Shown: positions 45,480 to 56,732 of the stretch, one piece after another
Layout of the letters: every line of letters starts with the position of its first letter
Numbering within the stretch: the first letter of the stretch is position 1
Assembly (NCBI GenBank): GCA_030490835.1
Contig: CM059971.1
Coordinates: forward strand, 5,562,007 to 5,626,006
Direction: 5' to 3'
Length of the DNA stretch: 64,000 nucleotides
DNA from: Annona cherimola
Lineage: Eukaryota > Streptophyta > Magnoliopsida > Magnoliales > Annonaceae
Made by a program: the position numbers and the translations under genes
The notes under the pieces: generated by a model
Told to the model about the DNA's origin: nothing
The model's database searches: none
What the model saw: only the letters and a program-made list of their open reading frames with translations

Positions 45480-46114
45480 ATATCATTACCCCTATTATAT
45501 TACATCATTTTCTTTGAAGTGAAAAACTTCTATATTAAAAATTTTTCATTCAAAGTTTTATCACTTCCTAAACGCATCTTAATGGGTGTATTTGTTTTAC
45601 TATAAAACTTTTCAACAAAAACTTGTCAATTTAAGACTTTACTTTCTACAATTATTTTATTTTTTAATCATTTTATCACATATTCATATATAACTAATCT
45701 ATTTTTTCAATTATTTCTATACAATTATTCATACAACTAACCTATCTATTTTTATTTTATTTTCATTATTACTCCTATATAATATGATTTCTTTCAATTC
45801 AAAAACTTCTATATTAAAAACTTTTCATTCAAAAATTCTATTACTTTTTAAACACACATTAGGATGTATTTGAACGCACCTAAAATTTTCAAACAAAAAC
45901 TTTTCAATTTCAACAATTATTTCAGTTTTTAATAATTTTTTCACATTTTCCTATATAACTACTTTACTTTTAAATCATGTTTACATTACAATTAACATAT
46001 CTATTTTAACTTTATTCTTTTTACTTTTTATCGTTACCCCTATTATATTACATCATTTTCTAAAAACATTTACATAAAAAATTTTTCTTCCAAAAATTTT
46101 ATCACTTCCCAAGC
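45480..46114. mobile_element. Cluster of three Tourist-like MITE copies
   Basis: There is a partial copy (45480-45589), then a copy from about 45592 to 45861, then one from about 45863 to 46114, all in reverse orientation. Each repeats the series TCATTTTC, CATTACTCCTAT or CATTACCCCTAT, then AAAAATTTTATCACTTCC or a variant. The borders run into each other (AAACGCATCTTAATGGGTG and AAACACACATTAGGATGT). Confidence 0.65.
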
Positions 46115-46604
46115 GCAAAGGGAATTTGCGCTTTTTTAATTTTCAAATTCCCCCTTCTGGTTTCCTACTCTTTGGCAGAATATATTTTTCAGTGGATGAC
46201 AAGGCATGAAAATCATCACAGGCATAGTTAACTAAAAGACTGGTCCCTTGGATAACGAAGAAAGCTCAAGTTGATATTTAGGACACCGAAAATCCTTTTA
46301 ATATCTCCTTTAACCTTCGTTTACATCATACTTGTTAAAAATATATGTTATTCATAAGAAATGCTCAAGAAGCAGATCCAACAACTCAGAAGTTTCTTAT
46401 GCCTACCATCTCTGCCTAAAATTTCTAACCAGAAAAATGCCATATAAGCAATGTGGTAATTGCATCAAACAATCATTGTTTATTATTATTCCCTTACTCT
46501 TTAGCACAAGACATTTGTCAGTGGATGATAAGCCATGAAAATAATCACAGGCATAGTTCACTAAAAGATTGGTTCCTTGCTCAAGTTGACATTAAAGATA
46601 TTAA

Positions 46605-47501
46605 GGGTGTGTTTGTTAATAAGTAAAAGTTGTCAAGTTAAAAATTTTCAATCTAAAACTTTTCACTCTCCACAACTATCTTATTTTTTAATCATTTCTT
46701 CACATTTTTCTACCCAACTACCTTACTTTTCAATCATTTCTACGCAACTACCAACACAACTAACCTATCTATTTCAACTTTATTATATTTATTCCTCATC
46801 ATTATCTCTATCATATCACATTATTTGACAACTTCTACTTTCTACAACTTTTCATGAAGGGTGCGTTTGGCATTGCGAAAAACTTGTAAAATCGTGTAAA
46901 AGTTTTCATTGACCAGGGAGTCGTCGGAAAAACCCGTCACTTCAACGAACTTCGTGATTAGCTACGGTTGCTGCGTCGAGCCTCTCCACTACGCGACAAA
47001 ACTGCATTTCATTTTTCGCCGCCGCCAGCATGTACGAGTAAAGGGTTACTGCATTTGTTCCGACGCATTTGCGGGCAGCGGCGATGGGTGCCGTAGTATG
47101 ATGCGACATGTTTTAGGGAGTGAAAATCTGTCACTTGTGTTTTTGGCAATGCCAAACACACCCCAAGGGTGCGTTTGGCATTGCGAAAAACTTGTAAAAT
47201 CGTGTAAAAGTTTTCATTGACCAGGGAGTCGTCGGAAAAACCCGTCACTTCAGCGAACTTCGTGATTAGCTACGGTTGCTGCGTCGAGCCTCTCCACTAC
47301 GCGACAAAACTGCATTTCATTTTTCGCCGCCGCCAGCATGTACGAGTAAAGGGTTACTGCATTTGTTCCGACGCATTTGCGGGCAGCGGCGATGGGTGCC
47401 GTAGTATGATGCGACATGTTTTAGGGAGTGAAAATCTGTCACTTGTGTTTTTGGCAATGCCAAACACACCCCAAAAGTTTTATCCATTTCCAAACACACT
47501 C
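46605..47501. mobile_element. Tourist-like MITE split by a tandem MITE pair
   Basis: The host MITE starts GGGTGTGTTTGTTAATAAG after TAA (46602-46604) and ends CCAAACACACTC before TAA (47502-47504). Its sequence is continuous from 46605 to 46858 and resumes at 47473 with AAAAGTTTTATCCATTTCC. The gap is filled by two copies of another element. Confidence 0.85.
46859..47472. mobile_element. Tandem pair of near-identical 306-bp MITEs
   Basis: Unit 1 (46859-47164) and unit 2 (47167-47472) are separated by AA. Each begins GGGTGCGTTTGGCATTGCGA and ends TTGGCAATGCCAAACACACC plus CC, an inverted repeat of about 25 bp. By eye the units differ at one position (CAACGAAC near 46941 against CAGCGAAC). They have a GC-rich interior with CGCCGCCGCCAGC and CGGGCAGCGGCGATGG. 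AA borders every junction, so only a 2-bp flank is shared. The open frames across them are repeat shadows. Confidence 0.88.
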
Positions 47502-47803
47502 TAAAAATCCTTTCAATATCTCCTTCAACCTTGGCTTATACAATACTTGTTCAAAATATATGTTGTTCATAAGAAATGCTAAAGCAGGACATCCAATAAC
47601 TTGGAAGTCTCTTAAGTCTAACGTCTCTACCTCAAATTTCTAACCAAAAAACATGATAGGGACAACCAATAATTTGGAGTTCCTTTAGCTTAACATCTCT
47701 ACCTAAAATTTCTAATCATAAGCATTTTCTCAAATGATAAAGGCAGAATCCATTTTAATCGGAAAATTGTATATTAACACTACCATGGTGAACAGATGGT
47801 ATG

Positions 47804-47835
47804 TTTTTTTTTTTTTTTTTTTTTTTTGATGAAAC
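47804..47835 (-). mobile_element. Minimal poly(A) retroposon with 13-bp target duplication
   Basis: Twenty-four T followed by GATGAAAC is flanked by perfect AACAGATGGTATG copies at 47791-47803 and 47836-47848. On the minus strand this reads GTTTCATC plus poly(A), the form left by a LINE-driven insertion with almost no body. Confidence 0.8.
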
Positions 47836-47848
47836 AACAGATGGTATG

Positions 47849-49939
47849 TTGAATCAGAGGAAGTGCAGCGCACACTGGAAAATCAAGATTGTAGAGGAAC
47901 GACCGACGTAAACATGGCCAAGATCTAGCTGGGGAAGAAGGTGACTCCGAAATTTGAGCTTGAATGTTTAATTAATGGAGAAATTTGAAAAGTTTAGTTA
48001 AATAAAGGGTTGTTATACCAAAGCAATTGAATAAATCACAGCTGCGAATGGAGGAATGACCATGTATAGTGAAAACGTGTTGGGTTTCCATAAATCTGGT
48101 CTTGCACGTCATGTATTTCAATGGGCTTTTGAATTTTAATGAACTCCTCCATGCTCTAGTAGATTGAGGTTTTTAAAGTGGACAAATTATAAATTACTCA
48201 TCCCTAACTCGTGTGGGTACCCCTAGCAGTCACGTAGGGGTTTGAATTTAAGTTGCATGTCATGTTTATTACAAGATTCACGTATCCAAGAGGCCAATGA
48301 AATTTTAAATAATAATAATAATAATAATACAAGTAAAAGGAAGCCCAACCATAAAATATCCAAGTACGACTAACAGAAGGATTGTATGAAATCTATGTTG
48401 GATGTGTTTACTTTTGCCTATATATGCTATCTTAGACATGATTTAAAAAGAACACATGGGAGTCTAGTTTTAGATGGAATTTATGTGATGCCCATCATGT
48501 GTTTTCTTTTATTTATTGTTGACTAGAAAATAATCTTTACGTAAAGATGATTATACATCATGTGCCTTTGGTTAATAACTATGAGGTATTGTCCCATGTT
48601 ATCATGATAGAAAATAAAAGTTTCTATATAAAGTGAGAACGCTTTTGCAAATGGAAAGACTAAAACTACGTTTAGAACATTTAGATTGATGAGGGAATAA
48701 AACTTTATTTAACTTGGTAAGCATGTTACAAAACTCAAGAAGTTTTGGGTTTTATGGTTTTTTATATAATATCCTAGTTAATCTATGCCTAACAAATGGA
48801 AATTTGAAGATTTATTTGTGAATATTAGATTATGTATTTGAGGTATTTAAATGCCTGTTTGGTTGATATGTTAGTCTTTTTGACGAGACAACAAGATGCC
48901 TGTAAATCCAGTAATGATTTGCAAGCTAATTTTTTTTATCCCTTTTTATAGGGAATTAGAAAGAAAATAATTGATTAAATTTTTTTGAATGATCGCATAC
49001 AGATGGATGCTGAATAAATGAAGATATGATCTATGTAAATTTTAATACAAGTAGTGCAGGATAAACAGTTGAGGGTTAATTTTATAAGTTGAAAGTTTGA
49101 AATAGGCTTTAACTCACAAACTTTAAACTAGTAGCAATGTAATTTGTTTCTATGTTTGAAATAAGAAATAAGAATTCCAAATTCGTGAAAATTATATTCA
49201 AGGTTTGATGTTGTATGTGAGTAGCAATGCTAGATCCATATAATTAATTTTAACATTGTTTGATATGATGTGTCATGTGCAAATAATATTCCAGCATGTT
49301 ACTTGAGTAATTCCAACTTGAATGCCCTCTAAAAGGCTAAAGTGATGGTTAGCATGTGAGCTTGCTTAAAAATTTCTAATTCAAAGAATTTGAATGAAAG
49401 TAGAAACATGAAAGAGGCTAGCCATGTGTGCCTTTAAGACCCGATTGTTGAAGTAATCCAACCATGGTGCTTAGAGTATTGATTATAAATACGTACAAGA
49501 CGTTAAATTGTCTACAAAATGCTTTGTTTAGGGTAAAATACATCTAATGAGTTGTATCAGAGTTCAATATAAGTGCAACTAGCAGGGTGTATTGGCGGAA
49601 AATAAATTATATTATTTTCCTTTGTTTTGGATGCTTTAAGCTGGCTAGTGAGCAAAAAAACCTATAAGCGATGATTGATTTATTATTCAAAAGTCTTTAA
49701 ACAAAATAGTGTATTTAAAAGCTATGGAGAGTGGTTTTATAGATATAACCTCTTAATGATGCTTTCGAAACAATAACTACACAGGAAATACAAACAAGTC
49801 GAACCTTACTCATAGATATATAGGTGTTTGAAAGGATTAGGAACTTCCATGAATATAAGAATTAGGAGAGAATTGGTGAGAGTAATAGTTAAGCCTAAAA
49901 AGGTTAAATTTCTTGCCCAAATTAAATAATGAGAAAAGC
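47849..49939. other. AT-rich intergenic DNA, no gene recognised
   Basis: About 2 kb without exon-like frames. An AAT microsatellite lies near 48308-48329. No bounded transposon could be supported. Confidence 0.45.
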
Positions 49940-49956
49940 ATATAGTTAGGTATGAT

Positions 49957-51843
49957 CATCATCATCATCATCATCATAAGCCATTTCCCATCTGGGTGGG
50001 GTTGGCTGCATGGATTCTGTTACGCCATTCTTGGCGATTTAAGACTAAATTTTCTGTAATTTGTAATATTTTTAAATATTATTTAATTACTTCCATTTAT
50101 GTTTTTTTAGGTCTTCCTTTCATTCTCCTACCACCTTCTACTTGGATAGACTCTGTTTTCCTAACCAGTGCTACTTCAGGCTTTTAACATGACCAAACCA
50201 TCTTAATCTATTTTCTCTCATTTTATTGTAAATTGGTCTCACTTTTAAGTTTTCTCGAATTATTTCATTCATAATTTTATCTTTTCTTGTTTTACCACTC
50301 ATCCACCTTAACATTCTCATTTTCGCTATGCTCATTTTTTTTATATGTTGTTCTTTAATTGCCTAACATTCTGCCCCATAAAGCATAATAGGTCTAATCG
50401 CAGTCTTATAAAATTTTCCTTTTAATTTGGTTGAAACTCGACGGTCACATAAAATTCCTAACACACTTCTCCATTTCTTCCATTCTGCTTGAATTCTATG
50501 TATTATTTCTTTCTCAATTTCCCCATTCTTTTGAACTATTGATCCTAAGTACCGAAAGTAATTAGTTCTTGTTACTATTTGATCTAAAATCTTAATTAGT
50601 TCCTCATATGGGTTCTCACTATATATAAAATTGCATTTCATATATTCAGTTTTAGTGCGACTAATTCTAAAATCATTATATTCTAAAGCACTACCCACCT
50701 ATTCAATTTTAAATTTAGTCTTTCTTTAGTTTCATCTTTTAGAACAATATCATCTGCAAATAACATACACCAAGGTACTTCTTCTTGGAGATGTTTAGTA
50801 ATTTCATCTATTACTAAGGTAAAAAGGTAAGGACTCAAGGCTGAGCCTTGATGTAGACTTATTTTAACTGGGAAGACATTCGTATCTCCACTAATGGTCC
50901 TTACATTTGTAACAGTTCCCTCATACATATCTTTAATAATATTAATATATCTGTTATTAATTCCTTTTTTTCTCATCACTTGCCATGTTAATTTTCTTGG
51001 TACTCGATCATAAGTTTTTTTTAAATCAATAAAAATCATGTATAAGTTCTTTTTCTTTCCCCTATACTTTTCAAATAGTTGTCTAAGTAAGAAAATAGCT
51101 TCAGTAATTGATCTTCCTCTCATAAAACCAAATTGATTTTTAGATATATTAGTTTCCCGTCTTAGTCTATGTTCAATTATTCTTTCCCATAATTTCATAA
51201 TATGACTCATTAATTTTATTCCACGATAATTTGCACAATTTTGAATATCTCCTTTATTTTTATAGATTGAAACTATAATGCTTTTTCTCCATTCACTTGA
51301 CATTAACTTTGTTTTTATAATCTTATTAAAAAAATTTGTTAACCATGTTGCATTTACATCTCCCATGCACTTCCATGTCTCAATTGGTATATTATTTGGG
51401 CCTAAGGCTTTTCCAATTTTCATTTTTCTTAGAGCTTCCTTTACTTCAGATATTTGAATTTTTAGGAAATAAATGATGTTCATATTTTTTTCTCTATTTA
51501 AACTAACATCTAATGTTAAATGTTCGTGTGGGGTATTATTTACTAAACTATAAAAATAAGTTTTCCATCTTTCTTTAATATCATCATCTTTGACTAGAAC
51601 TCTTTGGTGCTTACTTTTAATACATTTAATATGTGTTAAATCTTTGCCCTCATTTTCTCTTAATTTAGCCAACTTAAAAATATCATTTTCACATTATCTA
51701 GTTCATAATCTGTTATATAAGTTCTCATAAGCTTTGTGTTTTGCATCGCTAATAATCTTTTTAATAATTTTTTTTTTATAATTTGTATTGTTGTAAGTTT
51801 GTATGCATAAAAATGACTGCCACATCTCTTATGAATTCTGAAA
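49957..51843 (-). mobile_element. 5'-truncated RTE-type LINE, 17-bp target duplication
   Basis: On the minus strand the element runs from a truncated 5' end at 51843, through reverse transcriptase, to a 3' tail of repeated ATG/GAT triplets at 49957. It is flanked by ATATAGTTAGGTATGAT (49940-49956) and ATATAGTTAGGCATGAT (51844-51860), one mismatch in 17. A (GAT)n tail and this reverse transcriptase type fit the RTE clade. The endonuclease domain is missing. Confidence 0.9.
50363..51672 (-). pseudogene. LINE reverse transcriptase, frameshifted
   Basis: The first frame (51672 to 50683) carries most of the reverse transcriptase domain: NYRGIKLMSHIMKLWERIIE, NQFGFMRGRSITEAIFLLRQ, MIFIDLKKTYDRVPRKL, LHQGSALSPYLFTLVIDE, and the catalytic FADD in WCMLFADDIVLKDE. 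A frameshift near 50690 moves the reading to a second frame (50698 to 50363), SRTKTEYMKC to RPIMLYGAECW. The sequence beyond it still resembles the RTE C-terminus (IAKMRMLRWMSGKTRKDKI). Without the endonuclease and with the shift, it is inactive. Confidence 0.88.
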
Positions 51844-51860
51844 ATATAGTTAGGCATGAT

Positions 51861-53150
51861 AAGTATACTAAAAAAGCCTGCATAAGTGATTTGTTTATAT
51901 ATTTAGAAGTATTCTTTTTCCACGATAGGAAAGGGAAAAAAGAAAGTTGAGAAAGAGTGATGTAAAATAGGTACACGGGTTACAAGTTCCGAGTTCCAAA
52001 TAAATCGTATAAGAAGCCTTGAAGTAACCAATGTTTCTCTATGTTGTGGTGTTTTTGAATAATGATATTCATGTACCTTGAATGCTTTGGTACTATGATG
52101 AATTGTATCTCTTCATTATTTCTATCTACATGTGTGAATCCGTCATGTATGTATGTTTGATTTAAGAAGACCGAGAAGGTAACTATTCATTGGTTGTAGT
52201 GAGCATGCTAGGGTAGTTGAAATATATATATTTTTATGTGTAAAACTTATTATCATCATATATAGGATGATCTTGCATCATATTATGAAACTTATGCATT
52301 CATGATACCAAGAATCATGCATTATTAAGTCAAGAATCCATGAAGGTATCCATTGAGGTTATCAAATAAGACCATTATCATAGGATGCCAAGTTGTTAAG
52401 AATCAAGATGATTCACCACGCTTTTTTTTTTTTTTTTTGAAAAGGTTGAAATGATAAACATTTAATAAGTGTCATTCAACCCTCATATTATAAATTACAA
52501 GTCACATGTTACAAGTTATAAGTCGTAAGCTTCATGGAAATGATACGTAAAAGCATGTACGATATTGTCAAATATGTTTGAATGCGTAAATCTGCATCAT
52601 GTTTCATTCTTATGCTTGCTTACTGAGTATTTTATACTTATGACATTTTATACCCTAGTGAATGTAGATGACACAGGCCCAAATAGAGAGTCTTTACTGC
52701 TTGTGAAATAGTGAAAGCACATTCAAATTAACAAAATTCTATTCGATTTTTGTTTTGGCTTGCACATGAATTAATTTCTTTTGGCATTGCATGAAATCTT
52801 TCTGAAGAGAGCACTACATAACGACTTGAGTTTGAATGTTGTAACAATTGAAAACTTGGAACCATCAGGATAAACTTAGATGGTTGCCACCTGAATTTAG
52901 GATGAATGATTATGTTCCTATGTATGTTTGTTGCTTTGAATTGTGTCTAACAAATCTTTAGCCTATTTATATTTTCAAACCCTCTACTAATAGATGACAT
53001 GTTGCTGAAATTTCACCAATATGAACAAAAAAAATTTAGTTGCTTTCCATCCAATTGCACACATAATTTCTCTCATAGGATGATCGTTTCACCATTTAGA
53101 AAAGTTCTGAAGTCATGTCTGTGTCATTTTCTATTGGTTGGAAAATGTGT
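51861..53150. other. AT-rich intergenic DNA with poly-T segment
   Basis: No gene was recognised. A run of 17 T at 52422-52438 followed by GAAAAGGTTGAAATGATAAA resembles the start of the segment at 19944 and may be the poly(A) end of an old minus-strand retroposon. Confidence 0.4.
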
Positions 53151-53159
53151 AGATCAGGG

Positions 53160-53465
53160 TACCGCACAAGGAGACATGAGTCATACAATGGGAGATGATG
53201 GGAGCAAGGGCTATGGCTACAGGGAAGCAGGTATGAATCTGTGACCGTGAAGAGGTTGCTAGAATAGGAAGGCTGCTGGACAAAGTTGTTGCTCATGGGA
53301 GATGAAGAGGAAAGCGGCTATAGGTGTTGCTCGCCAGGACTAATGATGCTGTTGCTGAGACAACCAGGATTGATGCTACTGTGCGCTACTGCCAGGAGTT
53401 GGGAGTTGGACTGTTGGAGGCAGCTAGGACTGATGTTGCTGTGCATTGCCGCCGTCACCGCTGTT
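53160..53465. repeat. Diverged duplicate of a segment at 58970
   Basis: Shared ordered phrases: GGGAGATGATGGGAGCAAGG (against GGGAGACACAGGGAACAAGG), GGCTATGGCTACAGGGAAGC, TCTGTGACCGTGAAGAG, and GAGATGAAGAGGAAAGCGGC with CTATAGGTGTTGCTCGCCAG. The match runs about 180 bp before diverging. This copy ends close to the SINE. It is GC-richer than its surroundings; no protein family was recognised. Confidence 0.65.
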
Positions 53466-53486
53466 GAGATGATCTCTATCAGCATT

Positions 53487-53719
53487 GTTTTTTTTTTTAT
53501 TGGCATTTTACATCATACATCTCAATTTTATACTACAATAAAGCTTAACAATTTCTTATTTCGAGAGAGAGACCACATGCTCCTTATCATTAGAAGGGAA
53601 ATTATACGCTCTCAAATATCAAAAAGGAGATCAAAGGCTCCCATGAGGGAAGAGGTTCAAACCTGTGTCTTCAACAATGTCAGCCAACACTTTTACCACT
53701 TGTGCACTACCTGATTGAC
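53487..53719 (-). mobile_element. tRNA-like SINE, 13-bp target duplication
   Basis: On the minus strand it starts GTCAATCAGGTAGTGCAC and ends in poly(A) (T-tract at 53488-53499). An A-box-like GCACAAGTGGTAAAAGTG is followed about 30 bp later by a B-box-like GGTTTGAACC, the pol III promoter layout of tRNA-derived SINEs. It is flanked by CTCTATCAGCATT (53474-53486) and CTCTGTCAGCATT (53720-53732), 12 of 13 identical. Confidence 0.82.
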
Positions 53720-54081
53720 CTCTGTCAGCATTCTTAAGTTATCATAGTTTTACAATGATCCTCTCTGCTTTCTTGCCTAAAGCAAATCCATGAAAAATTT
53801 AAGATACAACATTAGAATATGTACTTCCAAGTTGAGATTCAGCTTCTTCTTGAACTCGAGGTCCCATGTGGTATGTAATGCAATGTGTTAGTATAGTAAC
53901 CAATGTAAGAATTAAGAAACATGGAAATTCATGAAGATATAAGTTTTAATGCTAGAAATAGAGAAATTCCTCCATACCTTATGGAGTTGATAACCGTCTA
54001 CTTGTTGGTCTAGGTAAGATTAGAACAGATGCTCCACAATCTAGAATTCTGATAAGAGAAACATGTATGTTTCTGCAGTGA

Positions 54082-56580
54082 TTACCAATAATCACGACAA
54101 GAGCATCTTCCATCCTCAAAATGATGGAAGCGGTTCATGTCCCTCATGATTACTTCCCGTTGAACAACTTTAGAGATAAACTTAAAAGTGGTATGACAAT
54201 CTGGACAGACACGGAGATTCTTTAGGATGCGAATTGGAGTTCCAGGAATTGTTTGTATAAGCCCGAATGCTAAAGCAAATCTCTCACTGTGTACCCACAA
54301 GAAACGTTCCTTTTGACTAGCCTCCACATCATGCAAATCAGCGTCCAAATTGGGGACATAGCCCTCTTTTTTGCACTTCTTTCTTAACCACTCAAGCATC
54401 GCATTGATTACCCTCATGTTAGGGTGTGATTTATGATCAACAGTGAAAGCATGAATTTCGTTCTGTATCTCAATCCAGCTAATGCCAGGTTCTTTCTTCA
54501 CTCCTTTTTGTCTCATAGATTTCCTGATTAAAGCGACATCGCCCCATCTTCCTAAAGTTGCGTACAAATTGGACAATAGTATATGAGTAGATTCATCTTT
54601 TGGTTCCTTTCTGAGCACTCTCTGTGCAGATAATTTTGCAAGATCAATGTTCTTGTGGGATACACAGACACTAAGCAATGCCCGCCAAACCATAATGCTA
54701 GGCTCGGAGGGGATTTGCTCAATGAATTCTAAAGCCTTTTTGAGATCACCAGAGCGTCCTAAAAGTTTTACCATGCAAGTATAATGCTCCATGCCTGGTT
54801 TGATGTTGTATCTCTCAATCATGGAAGTAAAGTAAGATCGACCTTGGTCCACCAAACCAATATTGCTACAGGCTGATAGAACACTCACAAAAGTTATGTT
54901 GTTTGGTTTCGTATCTGTTTCACTCATCTCCTCAAAAACACACAAGGCATCCTCTCCTAAACCATGCATAGAATATCCTGAAATCATGGCATTCCATGAA
55001 ATGTCATTGCGTTCTCTCATACTGTCGAATATGGTCCGAGCATCTTTAATAGCCCCACACTTGGCATACATGTCAATCAAGGAGTTGCTAACAGCAACAA
55101 TGTCATGAAACATGGATTTTGCAATCAGACCATGGATCTGAATCCCTTGTTCCATTGCTGCTAAGCTTGCACAAGCTCGAAGAATACTAGAAAAAGTAAT
55201 TTCAGTGATCTCTTCGTCAGCATTGTGCATTAGGCGGAAGAGTCTCAATGCATCTTCTCCAAAACCCGACTGCACATACCCAACAATTAAGGTATTCCAA
55301 GTCACATCAGTTTTGTGTTGCAAAGCCACAAACAAATTCACGGAATCCTCAATTTTGCCACATTTAGCATAGCCATCAATAAGGGCATTTGCTATGAAAA
55401 CATGATCATCAAATCTAATCCTCAAAAGGTGGGCATGAACTTGTTTCACAAATTGCAAGGCTACCATATCTGCACAAGCTTGTAGAACACTGCAAAAAGT
55501 AAATTGATTAGGAACCACAGAAGCTTCTCTCATCCTGTGAAACATCCTTAATGCATCCTCTCCCTGACTGTTCTGAGCAAACCTTGAAATCATGAAACTC
55601 CATAGAATGACATCATTGTGGGGGATCACTTCAAATACAGCACGTGCATCTTCAATGTCTCCGCACTTGGCATACATATCAAGGAGAGCACCACCAACAA
55701 AACAGTGTGTTTCATACCGAGTTTTTAAACAGCTTCCATGAATGCTTTTTCCTAGCTCCACCTCTCCCATTCCAGTACAGGCCTTAAGCAAACTGGCAAA
55801 TGTGTAATGATTTGGCTTCAATCCATGCTTACTCATCAAAGAGTATACATCGAAAGCCTCTCCCCCATAACCGTTCTCAGCATATGCAGAAATGATTCCA
55901 GTCCAGGAAACCATATCTTTTTCAGAAATCTCATCAAAAACTTTCCTTGCATCATCCACAAGCCCACAAACAGAATATGTATCAATCAAAGCAGTACCCA
56001 CGAATGCATTTAAATCATATCCAAGCTTACAAATACAAGCATGTATGTTGAACCCAAGTTCTGCAGAATCCATGATAACCAATAGCTTGAGGACTGTTGT
56101 AAAGAGGAAAGGATTAAGCTCATGACCTTCATCATGTACCCTGTGGAACAGCTCAATTGCCTCACTGAATCTACTGCACTGGGCATACCCCTGAATCAGC
56201 GCAACGAAAGAAACCACATTTTTTGCAGGCATTTCATCAAATAATTTGTGAGCATCTGATATAAAGTCTAATTTGGCATAAAGATTGAGAAGCGTGTTCC
56301 AAGCAAAGGAGTCCAAGCAACTCCCAAACTTTAGGGCATGGCAATGGATCGCTTTCCCTCCCAAGTTATCATTGTTGAGCGTGCATGCTTGGAGGAGGCG
56401 AGAATAAGTATATGAATCGAATTCTCCAGATTGGAAAGTAAAATTTACATCTTGACGTGGCAATAGTTCTGCTGTAATGGCAGAAGATGATAATTGGAAG
56501 CAGCCGATATATGTGTTTGCCTTTCCGAAAGTTTTTGAATCAAATAGTGTCTGCTTTCTGAGACGCAAAATCTTGATCAT
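54082..56580 (-). CDS. DYW-class PPR protein, At5g13230-like
   Basis: This is an intronless 832-residue PLS-class PPR protein of the organellar RNA-editing type, closest by eye to the putatively mitochondrial Arabidopsis At5g13230. Shared landmarks are HCHALKFGSCLDSFAWNTLL, GHELNPFLFTTVLKL, FVGTALIDTYSVCG, VSNSLIDMYAKCGAIKDA and MEHYTCMVKLLGRSG. PLS repeats cover about residues 55-640, followed by the E/E+ region (KKEPGISWIEIQNEIHAF) and a full DYW domain. The deaminase-like HxE is HSE at 764-766, the CxxC is CPDC at 792-795, and the protein ends CRDYW. These are the residues expected for a C-to-U editing enzyme. The N-terminus (MIKILRLRKQTLFDSKTFGK) is basic and fits a targeting peptide. No stop or frameshift. 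Its RNA target cannot be read from the sequence. Confidence 0.95.
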   Translation of the reverse strand: MIKILRLRKQTLFDSKTFGKANTYIGCFQLSSSAITAELLPRQDVNFTFQSGEFDSYTYSRLLQACTLNNDNLGGKAIHCHALKFGSCLDSFAWNTLLNLYAKLDFISDAHKLFDEMPAKNVVSFVALIQGYAQCSRFSEAIELFHRVHDEGHELNPFLFTTVLKLLVIMDSAELGFNIHACICKLGYDLNAFVGTALIDTYSVCGLVDDARKVFDEISEKDMVSWTGIISAYAENGYGGEAFDVYSLMSKHGLKPNHYTFASLLKACTGMGEVELGKSIHGSCLKTRYETHCFVGGALLDMYAKCGDIEDARAVFEVIPHNDVILWSFMISRFAQNSQGEDALRMFHRMREASVVPNQFTFCSVLQACADMVALQFVKQVHAHLLRIRFDDHVFIANALIDGYAKCGKIEDSVNLFVALQHKTDVTWNTLIVGYVQSGFGEDALRLFRLMHNADEEITEITFSSILRACASLAAMEQGIQIHGLIAKSMFHDIVAVSNSLIDMYAKCGAIKDARTIFDSMRERNDISWNAMISGYSMHGLGEDALCVFEEMSETDTKPNNITFVSVLSACSNIGLVDQGRSYFTSMIERYNIKPGMEHYTCMVKLLGRSGDLKKALEFIEQIPSEPSIMVWRALLSVCVSHKNIDLAKLSAQRVLRKEPKDESTHILLSNLYATLGRWGDVALIRKSMRQKGVKKEPGISWIEIQNEIHAFTVDHKSHPNMRVINAMLEWLRKKCKKEGYVPNLDADLHDVEASQKERFLWVHSERFALAFGLIQTIPGTPIRILKNLRVCPDCHTTFKFISKVVQREVIMRDMNRFHHFEDGRCSCRDYW

Positions 56581-56732
56581 AATTTAGTGATTTGTGTGAG
56601 AAAAGGTGAGGAAGCAGAAGCGTATTCAACCTGCAGCTTCGAATGATAAAAATCTGGGTCGTGTAATGTCGAACTTCCAGTGCTGCTTCATACTATGGCG
56701 GCGACTCAGAAATTTGTAATTACGTTGGTTCT

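Noticed and set aside
46909..47504. Two nearly identical plus-strand open frames of about 100 codons
   Set aside because: They are shadows of the duplicated MITE units and do not resemble any protein.
53286..53714. 142-codon plus-strand frame across the duplicated segment and SINE
   Set aside because: It reads through the poly-T and antisense body of the SINE, so it cannot be a conserved protein.
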